Below, piece by piece: positions 9,257-17,073 of a stretch of 64,000 nucleotides of DNA (its first letter is position 1; the number at the start of each line of letters is the position of its first letter). The stretch is from an uncultured Saprospiraceae bacterium. Its GTDB lineage: Bacteria; Bacteroidota; Bacteroidia; Chitinophagales; Saprospiraceae. The notes below the pieces were generated by a model, which searched no databases, was not told the origin of the DNA, and worked only from the letters and a program-made list of their open reading frames with translations. The position numbers and the translations under genes were made by a program. Location of the stretch: NCBI GenBank assembly GCA_937981555.1, contig CALJOK010000012.1:182105-246104 (forward strand), read 5' to 3'.

Positions 9257-9462
9257 TTTTATTATAATCTGTATGTTTTCAAATTAGTTTTTATAAAACC
9301 CGCAGATACCCCCCTTATTTTATTCTAATCTGAGACCTTGATAATATTCATTTTAAAATTATTTGCAACAAGCGACGAACTTGATTGTGAAAAAAATGGT
9401 CTGTCCACTAGCAGGCTTACTTAACTTTTTTCGAAATTTTCGAAACACTAGAAAAACACTTT

Positions 9463-9810
9463 ATGCATTCTCAAACCGTTACAAAAAAAACACTTAAGTC
9501 TCAGACTTCGCTTGCCTCAACTGTATTTTCCATCTTGGATTCTAGAATTCAATTTTTGGAGTATCAGATTAATGCGCAATTCGCCCCACAAAATCAATCT
9601 TCTAAAAACCACTTGACTGCTTACGAGAAGTTAATGGCTTTTTATGAAAAGACATCTGGCGCTTTAAAGCTTTTACAAATTCTCAAAGAATGGGTTCGAG
9701 CTGATAATGCCTCAACGATTTTTCATTTGCTTCAAGATGATGAGTATCTCAATTATTCTGAAACTCAACTAGAAAGAAAAATAAGAATTAAAGCATTTGA
9801 TTTTGCATAA
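9463..9810 (+). CDS. Small helical protein of unknown function
   Basis: A 115-residue, probably cytoplasmic protein with no signal peptide or membrane segment. It is predicted to be mostly helical (TAYEKLMAFYEKTSGALKLLQILKEWVRADNASTIFHLL). I do not recognise the family. Support for coding: an ATG start, a promoter-like sequence upstream, normal codon use, and a gap of only 150 bp to the kinase-like gene at 9961 on the same strand. That position makes it a possible partner of the kinase-like protein (inference). Confidence 0.65.
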   Translation: MHSQTVTKKTLKSQTSLASTVFSILDSRIQFLEYQINAQFAPQNQSSKNHLTAYEKLMAFYEKTSGALKLLQILKEWVRADNASTIFHLLQDDEYLNYSETQLERKIRIKAFDFA

Positions 9811-9960
9811 GAAATGAGCTTTAAATTCATTCTAAAGAAAAGTTGGCTTAATCCTTGATAGTTCAAATTACATAAAACAATAATACCAACATTTTGTATT
9901 TCGTTTTTTGAAAAACGACTATGAACCGATTTTGAAACACTTTAAACAAAAATTCCGCCC

Positions 9961-10734
9961 ATGACTATCATCACCAATTATCGCGAAGAGGTAAAAAGAT
10001 TTGAAGGCCTATTTGGAAATAGACCTACCGCATCTAAACAAAAATTATCAGATGTACTCATTGAAAAACCTCAGACTACAGATATGGTCAATGCAGCGGC
10101 CAACAGTTTGCGAAGCCCACTTTTGGCTTTAAAAATTTATTTGGATTTGCTAAAAAACTTTCCACAGGAAGAAAAAAAGACCGACGTTCTTAATAGAATG
10201 AAATTCACGACTAACGAAATGGTAAAAAAAATAAATGCCTTATCTACTTTAGTCGACGTACAAAATGAAATAAATCCAACTAAAGAGAAAGTAAATTTTG
10301 CCAACTTGTTAGAGGAAGTGAAGAATGAATTGGGTGCAAAATTGGATCTAAGCGATATTACTTTTACTACTAATTTTATAGAACCTTCTATACAAGCCAA
10401 TGCCTCGGAATTATCTTTATTGTTATTCCAAATGTTACATAATTCAATCACTTACCGTCAGGACAAACAACCTTTACACATCACACTAAAAACAAAAAGG
10501 GTAGGTGGATATTTTCTTTTAGGAATCAAAGATAATGGCGTTGGAATGGTACTTAAAAATGATGAGGAAGCTAATAAATTATTCCGACCTTTTTATAGAT
10601 TAAATAATTCTAGCGAAGGAATTGGAATTGGATTGAGTATTGTTCGAAGCATTGTTGACAAATATCACGGCGAAGTAAAAGTGCGTAGTCGAGTCAATGA
10701 AGGTTCGATGTTTAATATTTATTTGAAAGAATAA
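9961..10734 (+). CDS. Soluble histidine-kinase-like protein lacking the phospho-accepting His
   Basis: A 257-residue protein with DHp-like and ATP-binding (HATPase) regions but no transmembrane or sensor domain. The ATPase domain has an N-box-like LLFQMLHNSITYR, a G1 box DNGVGM, FRPFYRLNNSSEG, and a G2 box GIGIGLSIVRSIV. The H-box region reads NSLRSPLLALKIYLDLL: the position normally held by His (HxLRSPL) is Asn48. It therefore probably cannot autophosphorylate in the usual way, although ATP binding seems intact. It could be a pseudokinase or act on a partner. It ends with a terminator at 10759. Confidence 0.85.
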   Translation: MTIITNYREEVKRFEGLFGNRPTASKQKLSDVLIEKPQTTDMVNAAANSLRSPLLALKIYLDLLKNFPQEEKKTDVLNRMKFTTNEMVKKINALSTLVDVQNEINPTKEKVNFANLLEEVKNELGAKLDLSDITFTTNFIEPSIQANASELSLLLFQMLHNSITYRQDKQPLHITLKTKRVGGYFLLGIKDNGVGMVLKNDEEANKLFRPFYRLNNSSEGIGIGLSIVRSIVDKYHGEVKVRSRVNEGSMFNIYLKE

Positions 10735-10758
10735 ACCGGTTATTGAGAAATAAGAAAA

Positions 10759-10793
10759 GACTTGGCTAAGTAAATTAGTCAGGTCTTTTTTTT
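10759..10793 (+). terminator. Rho-independent terminator after the kinase-like gene
   Basis: An 11-bp stem including two G-U pairs (GACTTGGCTAA with TTAGTCAGGTC) is followed by TTTTTTTT. Confidence 0.8.
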
Positions 10794-10797
10794 GTTT

Positions 10798-10834
10798 GAG
10801 GAGTAAGGCGCTCAGGCTGGTCGCCTGACTCCTC
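10798..10834. repeat. Palindromic repeat upstream of the sensor kinase gene
   Basis: Arms GAGGAGTAAGGCG and CGCCTGACTCCTC pair over 13 bases with one mismatch, around an 11-base loop that itself carries CAGGC. A T-run follows (10835-10840). It lies immediately after the previous terminator, so it is a second, independent element rather than part of it. Confidence 0.65.
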
Positions 10835-10875
10835 TTTTTTTCCTACTTTTACAAAAAAATAATAAGTAATTGCAG

Positions 10876-13800
10876 GTGAAAAAAATATTCCTTTTCCTTC
10901 TATTTATTCTTTCCAACATTTCCTTTCCGCAAATGCTTCGCGGACAACAATTCAATTTCCAAAATTATTCTGTCAGCGAAGGATTAGCGCAATCACAAGT
11001 GTATGCAATGATCGAAGATAGCCAAGGATACATTTGGTTGGGAACTCAAGGTGGAGGAGTTTGTCGATTTGATGGAAAAAATTTCAAACAATATTCTACT
11101 CGAGATGGACTGGTGAATAATTATGTAGAATCATTATTTGAAGATAACGAAGGAAATATTTGGGTGGGTACACAAAAAGGATTTAGTAAATTTGATGGAC
11201 TTGCTTTTCAAAATTTCCACTTGCCTGAAAGCGATTTTATTACTGCTATTTCACAAGAGCCTCTAGGTAAAATGTGGATTGGAACATCCAATGGAACTTA
11301 CCAATTCGATGGCGAAAAATTTACCGACTATCACCTTCCCTCCTCTCGAGTTAATTATTTTTTTTATGATAATAAAGATAACCTATGGATCGGAACGGAC
11401 GAAAGTGGTGCCTATCAAATTAGAGATGAACAGGTTCTGAAAAACTTCAAAATAGCCGATGGTCTTTCTGCCAATAATATCAAAAGTATTTATCAAGACG
11501 ATCAAAACAATATTTATTTCGCCATTTTCAACGGCGGAATAAATGTATACAATGGAAGTTATTTTTCTTATTTCCGAACCAACGAAGGGCTTGCGAGTAA
11601 TTTAGTCACAACCATGTTTGCAGATGACGAAGGACAAATTTGGATTGGTTCGCAAGGCAAAGGAGTGACTATTTGGAATCCAAAAGAAAACACTTTTTCC
11701 TACCTCAACGAATCTGACGGATTGGCTAATAATCATGTTCGGAATATTTTAAAAGATCATTGGGGAAATTATTGGATGGGCACTTCAGGCGGTGGTGTCA
11801 GCAAATATTCCGGTCAACAATTTATCCATTACAACACTTCAAATGGCTTGCAAGGCAATCAAGTTTATGCCCTTGCCAAAGATACTTCTGGACACTTCTG
11901 GTTGTCCGCTTCGACAAGAGGCATTTCTTATTTTGATGGAAAAAAATTCACTCATTTTGGAACGAACGAAGGTTTTGCTGATATAAAATGTAAAGCAATT
12001 TTTGTAGATGATGCTTCACGAGTTTGGATTGGAACGGAGGGAAATGGATTGGCACTTTTTGTTCAAGATACTTTTCAATTTTTTACGCATGATGATGGTT
12101 TGAGTGGAAATTTTATTCGAGATATTGTACAAGATAATCAAGGAAGAATTTGGATCGCAACAGCTGGCGGCGGCATCACTCAAATCGAAATTTCGAGAGA
12201 AGAATTTTCGCTATCACCTCCTTTGACTGGAAACGTAGATAGTAGTTTTCAAGAGCCACAAATTCGCTATCGTGACAATCTAAATTTTAGAATTTATCGC
12301 AAAGGAAAACTTGGTCTAGGAAGTCGAAAAATAACAGATTTACATGTTGATAAAAAAGGAAGAGTTTGGTTTGCAACGAGAGACAATGGAATTGGTTTTT
12401 TCAAAGATGACAACTCTATTTTTACTATTTCCGATAAAGATGGTTTGCTCGATAATCATGTGCGATCTTTGAAGGAAGATGCTGATGGAAATTTGTGGAT
12501 TGGCATGGCGAGCAAAGGAATTTCTAAACTTAAATTATATCGTAATTCTTTCCTCATTGAAAATTACAATACATTCTCTTATCTCGATAATCAACAAAAT
12601 AGACGAACGCTTACCTCCAACAATGTCTACCTTTTGCAAGTCGATAAAGATCAAAATTTATGGGTAGGAACAGAAGTTGGCTTGGATAAAATTTCTTTTG
12701 ACAAAACTGGAAACGTCAATAAATTCAAGCACTTCGGTAAGTCAGAAGGTTTTGTGGGAATTGAAAGTTGTCAAAACTCAACCCTTCGAGATAGCATGGG
12801 AAACCTTTGGTTTGGTACGATGAATGGTTTGACGAAATACAATCCTGCTAGTGCTTCCAACAATCCAATTCCGCCGATCGTCAACATTACCGCAGTCAAT
12901 TTAAATTACGAACCTTTATCCCAAACTGATTTTAAAAAATGGGCTAATCCTCGTGGCGGGATCCTTCCTGGCTTGGAATTACCTTATGATAAAAATGATT
13001 TAGAATTTGAATTTCAAGGGATCAATTTATCCAATCCTGAGAAGGTTTTATATCAATGGAAATTAACTGGAGTAAGTGATGATTGGACGCCACTTCGTCC
13101 AAAAAACAATGCTGACTTCAACAACCTTCCTCCGAACAATTATACTTTCTTTTTACGTGCATTCAATGAAGATGGTGTGTCAAACGAAACACCTTTTGAA
13201 ATGAGTTTTACCATCCTCCCACCCTTCTGGCAGACTTGGTGGTTTAGACTTGTAAGTATATTGTTAGGGATTTCCCTAATTGGTTATTTTATCCGAATTC
13301 GTATCAACCAAGTTCGTCAAAAAGCAGCTCGTGAAAAAGAGAAATTGGAGATGGAAAAACACCTTTTGAGTTTGGAACAAAAAGCATTGCAATTGCAAAT
13401 GAATCCGCATTTTATTTTTAATGCATTGAATTCCATCCAGAGTTTAATTTCTCAAAAAGATGAAAAAACAGCGCGTTATCAATTGGCTAAGTTTTCTAAA
13501 CTGATGCGTTCAATTTTGGAAAATTCTAGGTCGCAAGTCATCTCCCTCGAAGATGAAATTCAGACCTTGCAAAACTATCTTGCTATCGAAAAATCGAGTC
13601 GTGGAAACACCTTCGAATTTGAAGTAACGACCTTGCTCGAGATGGATACCGAGGAATTGATGATTCCACCAATGATGCTCCAACCTTTTGTCGAAAATGC
13701 TATCATTCATGGCGTAGCACATCTGACAGAGAATGGGAAAATTGATATTCATTTTTTACAAAAAAATAAAATACTCGAATGTTTCATTCAAGATAATGGC

Positions 13801-14004
13801 ATCGGAAGAGCAGCTGCAAAAGAGATCAAAAGTCAAATCGAACATCAACATAAATCAGCTGCGCTGGAAGTAACGCAAGAGCGATTGGATATTTTAAATA
13901 AAGATATGCGAGGTTTGAAGAGTTTGGAAATTATTGATTTGAAAAATGAAAATGGAGATGCTTCGGGGACAAAAGTGTTAGTAAGATTACCGGTGGAAGA
14001 ATGA
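10876..14004 (+). CDS. Reg_prop/Y_Y_Y sensor histidine kinase (LytS-type)
   Basis: A sensor kinase of about 1042 residues. A signal peptide (KKIFLFLLFILSNISFPQ) is followed by many periplasmic beta-propeller blades with recurring W-x-G-T motifs (IWLGTQGGGV, IWVGTQKGF, IWIGSQGKGV). Next come a Y_Y_Y-type Ig-like domain (YQWKLTGVSDDW, LPPNNYTFFLRAFNEDG), one transmembrane helix near residue 785, a coiled coil, and a cytoplasmic His_kinase domain. QMNPHFIFNALNSIQSLI carries the phospho-accepting His near residue 843, followed by an HATPase with DNGIGRAAA. I prefer the GTG at 10876, which puts MKKIF at the N-terminus; TTG at 10870 is possible. The likely partner is the LytTR regulator at 16258. 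The inducing signal is unknown, often glycans in this family. Confidence 0.93.
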   Translation: MKKIFLFLLFILSNISFPQMLRGQQFNFQNYSVSEGLAQSQVYAMIEDSQGYIWLGTQGGGVCRFDGKNFKQYSTRDGLVNNYVESLFEDNEGNIWVGTQKGFSKFDGLAFQNFHLPESDFITAISQEPLGKMWIGTSNGTYQFDGEKFTDYHLPSSRVNYFFYDNKDNLWIGTDESGAYQIRDEQVLKNFKIADGLSANNIKSIYQDDQNNIYFAIFNGGINVYNGSYFSYFRTNEGLASNLVTTMFADDEGQIWIGSQGKGVTIWNPKENTFSYLNESDGLANNHVRNILKDHWGNYWMGTSGGGVSKYSGQQFIHYNTSNGLQGNQVYALAKDTSGHFWLSASTRGISYFDGKKFTHFGTNEGFADIKCKAIFVDDASRVWIGTEGNGLALFVQDTFQFFTHDDGLSGNFIRDIVQDNQGRIWIATAGGGITQIEISREEFSLSPPLTGNVDSSFQEPQIRYRDNLNFRIYRKGKLGLGSRKITDLHVDKKGRVWFATRDNGIGFFKDDNSIFTISDKDGLLDNHVRSLKEDADGNLWIGMASKGISKLKLYRNSFLIENYNTFSYLDNQQNRRTLTSNNVYLLQVDKDQNLWVGTEVGLDKISFDKTGNVNKFKHFGKSEGFVGIESCQNSTLRDSMGNLWFGTMNGLTKYNPASASNNPIPPIVNITAVNLNYEPLSQTDFKKWANPRGGILPGLELPYDKNDLEFEFQGINLSNPEKVLYQWKLTGVSDDWTPLRPKNNADFNNLPPNNYTFFLRAFNEDGVSNETPFEMSFTILPPFWQTWWFRLVSILLGISLIGYFIRIRINQVRQKAAREKEKLEMEKHLLSLEQKALQLQMNPHFIFNALNSIQSLISQKDEKTARYQLAKFSKLMRSILENSRSQVISLEDEIQTLQNYLAIEKSSRGNTFEFEVTTLLEMDTEELMIPPMMLQPFVENAIIHGVAHLTENGKIDIHFLQKNKILECFIQDNGIGRAAAKEIKSQIEHQHKSAALEVTQERLDILNKDMRGLKSLEIIDLKNENGDASGTKVLVRLPVEE

Positions 14005-14031
14005 TTTTTGAAAAAGCTAGAAAGCTATTTT

Positions 14032-14982
14032 ATGAAAAAACTAATTCAATTTTCATTCATTCTAATTTTGTTATTTTTATTTAAAAATAATTCATTTGGA
14101 CAATACACTAGAGCTCTAAAGAACCCCTCTTCTTGGAAAAAACAAGATATTTACCTTCAATTAAAAAATGTTGATTCGACAAAACAAACGATTATTTATT
14201 TGATAAATCGCTCTGAAAAAGATTATCATTATTATGGCTCTAACGGAAAGTTTGAAGTCTTTACCGAAGCAAAAGATTCTCTCGGAAAATGGTCTAATAT
14301 AGATCAAAGATATATTGATTGTGCTTATGGTTTAGGTTATAGCCTTTTACCTATCAATCATTTTTCATTAAAAAAGAAAGATTTTCTCACAGGTGATTTT
14401 GAAACAGAAATACGATATTCAGTTCGTCTAAAAGATTCAATTATTTACTCTAAACCATTCCTTGCAAGAATCCCATTTTATAGTTTTTTAGACTATAACC
14501 ATTTTAACCTGGAAAGATTAAAAAAGAATTTGGGGAATAAAAATTTAACTGACCAACAAAAAATAAGTTATCATTTTAGAAGGGCAGCTATCTATACAAG
14601 GAAAATTAAAGATTACGAGAAAGCAGTTTCATCTTGTAAAGAAGCGCTGCAACTTTTTCCAAAATCAGAACAGTTACACTTTTTATTAGGGCAAATTTAT
14701 TTACTAAAAATGAGTCAACTAAAAAAAGTCTCAACTATTAGTAAGGAAGAGCAATTTATAATTCTTAGTGAAGGATTTAGAGAATTTGAGATTGCTCATG
14801 AATTCGTCAATGTAAAGGATGATGACATTAAAAAAATCATCAAAAAATATAGACCTCATTTACCCGTAAAATCAAACTGGAATTTAAACAAGGAACTCGA
14901 CTGTATCGAAGTCGATGGAAAAATAAAATGCTTCGAAAAATATTTTATACATGACTACGTGGAAATAGTATTTCGAAATTAA
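14032..14982 (+). CDS. Exported protein of unknown function with a TPR-like region
   Basis: A 316-residue protein. The signal peptide (KKLIQFSFILILLFLFKNNSFG) supports the ATG at 14032 over the TTG at 14008. The first half, about residues 25-150, looks like a beta-sandwich. Residues about 170-225 are helical and TPR-like (RRAAIYTRKIKDYEKAVSSCKEALQLFPKSEQLHFLLGQIYLL). I recognise no enzyme motif. It starts 28 bp after the sensor kinase and may be cotranscribed with it. Its 3' end overlaps the convergent 87-residue gene by four bases. Confidence 0.75.
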   Translation: MKKLIQFSFILILLFLFKNNSFGQYTRALKNPSSWKKQDIYLQLKNVDSTKQTIIYLINRSEKDYHYYGSNGKFEVFTEAKDSLGKWSNIDQRYIDCAYGLGYSLLPINHFSLKKKDFLTGDFETEIRYSVRLKDSIIYSKPFLARIPFYSFLDYNHFNLERLKKNLGNKNLTDQQKISYHFRRAAIYTRKIKDYEKAVSSCKEALQLFPKSEQLHFLLGQIYLLKMSQLKKVSTISKEEQFIILSEGFREFEIAHEFVNVKDDDIKKIIKKYRPHLPVKSNWNLNKELDCIEVDGKIKCFEKYFIHDYVEIVFRN

Positions 14983-15242
14983 AAATACCGCCACGCCAAA
15001 AACAACCCAACATAAACCACTAAATAAAATCGATAGAAATTTCGCATCTTCAAATACTCCTGATTCTTTGGAAAAACATTGCCAAATAATCCCTTCATTT
15101 CTTTGACAAAAAAAGGTTTAATATTGATTTTCCAATCATCTGTTTCATACACTATTTTTCGAAACTGACTTCGATAATATCCCATCGGAAAACTCCAAAT
15201 GAAAAAAAGGAGGAACCAGCTATTTTCTTTTATCCAATTCAT
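14979..15242 (-). CDS. Small membrane protein of unknown function
   Basis: An 87-residue protein with two hydrophobic helices, one at each end (SWFLLFFIWSFPMGYY, and FYRFYLVVYVGLFLAWRYF), around a soluble middle rich in Lys and aromatic residues. It begins at ATG, on the opposite strand to its neighbours, and overlaps the preceding gene's stop by four bases. I recognise no family. Coding is plausible from composition and from the lack of another feature here, but remains unproved. Confidence 0.55.
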   Translation of the reverse strand: MNWIKENSWFLLFFIWSFPMGYYRSQFRKIVYETDDWKINIKPFFVKEMKGLFGNVFPKNQEYLKMRNFYRFYLVVYVGLFLAWRYF

Positions 15243-15262
15243 AGGAAGTTTAACAAAAAAAA

Positions 15263-15291
15263 TTTGACTTGGTTTTAAATCTTTTAATTTG
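15263..15291 (+). promoter_or_regulatory. Candidate promoter of the PorP/SprF gene
   Basis: TTTG (15263-15266) and TAATTTG (15285-15291, one T short of the consensus) are separated by 18 bases. The start codon follows 43 bases downstream, a normal leader length. Confidence 0.4.
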
Positions 15292-15334
15292 AAAAGGTTT
15301 TTTACTTTTAGTATAAAATAAAAGTAACGGAATA

Positions 15335-16201
15335 ATGCTAAAATTAAAATTCACCTCTCTTCTATTCCTGTTTTTACTTTTTTTTAATTCATCTTTTTCA
15401 CAAATTGACCTTTCAACTCATCAGCACTTTTATAGTTTCCCTTTGAATCCTGCAATGGCAGGAATGGATGATAAAACTATAATTTCATTTTACAGAAAAA
15501 ATATTAGTTCCAGAAACACATTAATTAGTGGTGAATTTCCTAGCAAAATATTGAATAGTAACATCGGTATTATTCTAAATAGAAATTATAATAATTCTAA
15601 TCTATCTTCTATCGGTAAAACCACAAAGAATAAATTAGGACTCGCTTATAATTATAATTTCCATTTTTCTGATTTCGCTAGACTCCAGCTAGGTTTTCAA
15701 TTTACTCATATCGCAGCTACCTATGATAATTTTTCTTCCAATTTAAATGCACGTTGGTTTACCGCAAATGATTTTAATTTAGGTGCGGCGATTCTTAGTC
15801 ATAATTTTAAATTTGGTATAGGGATCTTAAATATTTTAAATCCAACAATTGATGGGAGGTCTTCTAGAAATCCATTAATTGAAGAAAAAAGAAATACAGT
15901 TTTTACCTTTTCTTACAAAACCAGTTTAAATCATAAATTTGAAATAACGCCTACTGTGCTGATTAATATTGAGAAAAAGAAAATTCTTGTTTCTGATTTT
16001 TCTCTCTATTTCAATTTCAGAAAAAGGGTATTTTTGGGTACTACTTTTCGTCATGGAAAAGATTATAGAGATAACACTATTAGAAATTTGATTGGATTAT
16101 TAGGTATTCAGTTTAGAAGAAAATTAAATTTCCAAATCTCTATAAATCCAAAAGCCGAATCAGAAGCCTCCTTCCAATTTTTAACCCAATATAAATTCTA
16201 A
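15335..16201 (+). CDS. PorP/SprF-family outer membrane protein
   Basis: A 288-residue outer membrane protein of the PorP/SprF family, linked in Bacteroidota to type IX secretion and gliding. A signal peptide (LLFLFLLFFNSSFSQ) is followed by the family hallmark HFYSFPLNPAMAGMDD near the mature N-terminus. Alternating beta-strands follow, and the protein ends FQFLTQYKF with a C-terminal aromatic, as in beta-barrels. Isolated PorP/SprF paralogues often accompany a specific T9SS cargo protein; no large adhesin is adjacent here, so the cargo is unknown. It lies between the sensor kinase and its probable regulator. Confidence 0.85.
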   Translation: MLKLKFTSLLFLFLLFFNSSFSQIDLSTHQHFYSFPLNPAMAGMDDKTIISFYRKNISSRNTLISGEFPSKILNSNIGIILNRNYNNSNLSSIGKTTKNKLGLAYNYNFHFSDFARLQLGFQFTHIAATYDNFSSNLNARWFTANDFNLGAAILSHNFKFGIGILNILNPTIDGRSSRNPLIEEKRNTVFTFSYKTSLNHKFEITPTVLINIEKKKILVSDFSLYFNFRKRVFLGTTFRHGKDYRDNTIRNLIGLLGIQFRRKLNFQISINPKAESEASFQFLTQYKF

Positions 16202-16257
16202 TAACCCTAACCTATTTTCTAAAGAAAAAGTGATATTTTGTAAATAAAAAACAAACG

Positions 16258-17001
16258 ATGAAATTGACTGCCGCGATTGTAGATGATGTAGCCCAAGCAA
16301 GAGCAACCCTCAAAGAAGATTTAGCAGCCTACTGCCCCGATATCGAAATCATTGGCGAAGCTGACGGAGTGGTGACTGGCTCTAAACTTTTAAATAAAAT
16401 AAAACCTGATGTAGTTTTTTTAGATATCCAATTGCAAGATGGAACTGGCTTTGATATTTTGGAAATTCTTGGAGATATTTCCTTTCAAGTAATTTTCACT
16501 ACCGCCTCCGATGAGTTTGCGATCAAAGCTTTTAAATTTTCAGCAGTTGATTATTTACTCAAACCTGTCGATCCTGATGAACTAATTGTAGCTGTTCAAA
16601 AAGTTTCGAAGGTCAATAATTCAACTCAAGAAAATTATGACTTATTATTGAATACCGTCAAAGAACAAAGCGCTCCAAAGCGAATGGCTTTGCATACTTT
16701 GGAAAAAATTCATGTGACTGAGATTGCCGATATTGTTCGTTGTGAATCCAATGGAAATTACACTACTTTTTATTTTAAGGATGGACAAAAATTATTAGTC
16801 ACCAAAACATTGAAAGAATATGATCAGATGCTGAGTGAATATAAATTTGCCCGAGTACATCAATCACACTTAATCAATGCACAACAAATCAAAGAATTTG
16901 TCAAAGTCGATGGAGGATATATTGTGATGCGAGATGGTTCGAAAATTCCAGTTTCGCTTCGTAAAAAATCAGTCGTCATGAAACTATTAGAAGATCTATA
17001 A
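16258..17001 (+). CDS. LytTR-type response regulator
   Basis: A 247-residue response regulator of the LytR/AlgR class. The receiver domain spans residues 1-120, with acidic pair Asp9-Asp10, phospho-acceptor Asp56 (VVFLDIQLQDGTGFDIL), a conserved Thr in IFTTASDEF and Lys in DYLLKPVD. A LytTR DNA-binding domain follows at about 140-245 (EIADIVRCESNGNYTTFYF, then FARVHQSHLINAQQIKEFV). It starts at ATG. The likely input is the LytS-type sensor at 10876, and the next gene, a TonB receptor 72 bp downstream, is a candidate target (inference). Confidence 0.95.
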   Translation: MKLTAAIVDDVAQARATLKEDLAAYCPDIEIIGEADGVVTGSKLLNKIKPDVVFLDIQLQDGTGFDILEILGDISFQVIFTTASDEFAIKAFKFSAVDYLLKPVDPDELIVAVQKVSKVNNSTQENYDLLLNTVKEQSAPKRMALHTLEKIHVTEIADIVRCESNGNYTTFYFKDGQKLLVTKTLKEYDQMLSEYKFARVHQSHLINAQQIKEFVKVDGGYIVMRDGSKIPVSLRKKSVVMKLLEDL

Positions 17002-17073
17002 TTTTATTTTAAACTTACATTTCAAAAAACCTTTTGACTAGATTTTTTTAAAGAATCTACAACTTATCAATTT

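Noticed and set aside
10137..10451. Minus-strand 104-codon ORF inside the kinase-like gene
   Set aside because: Antisense shadow of a recognisable HATPase coding frame.
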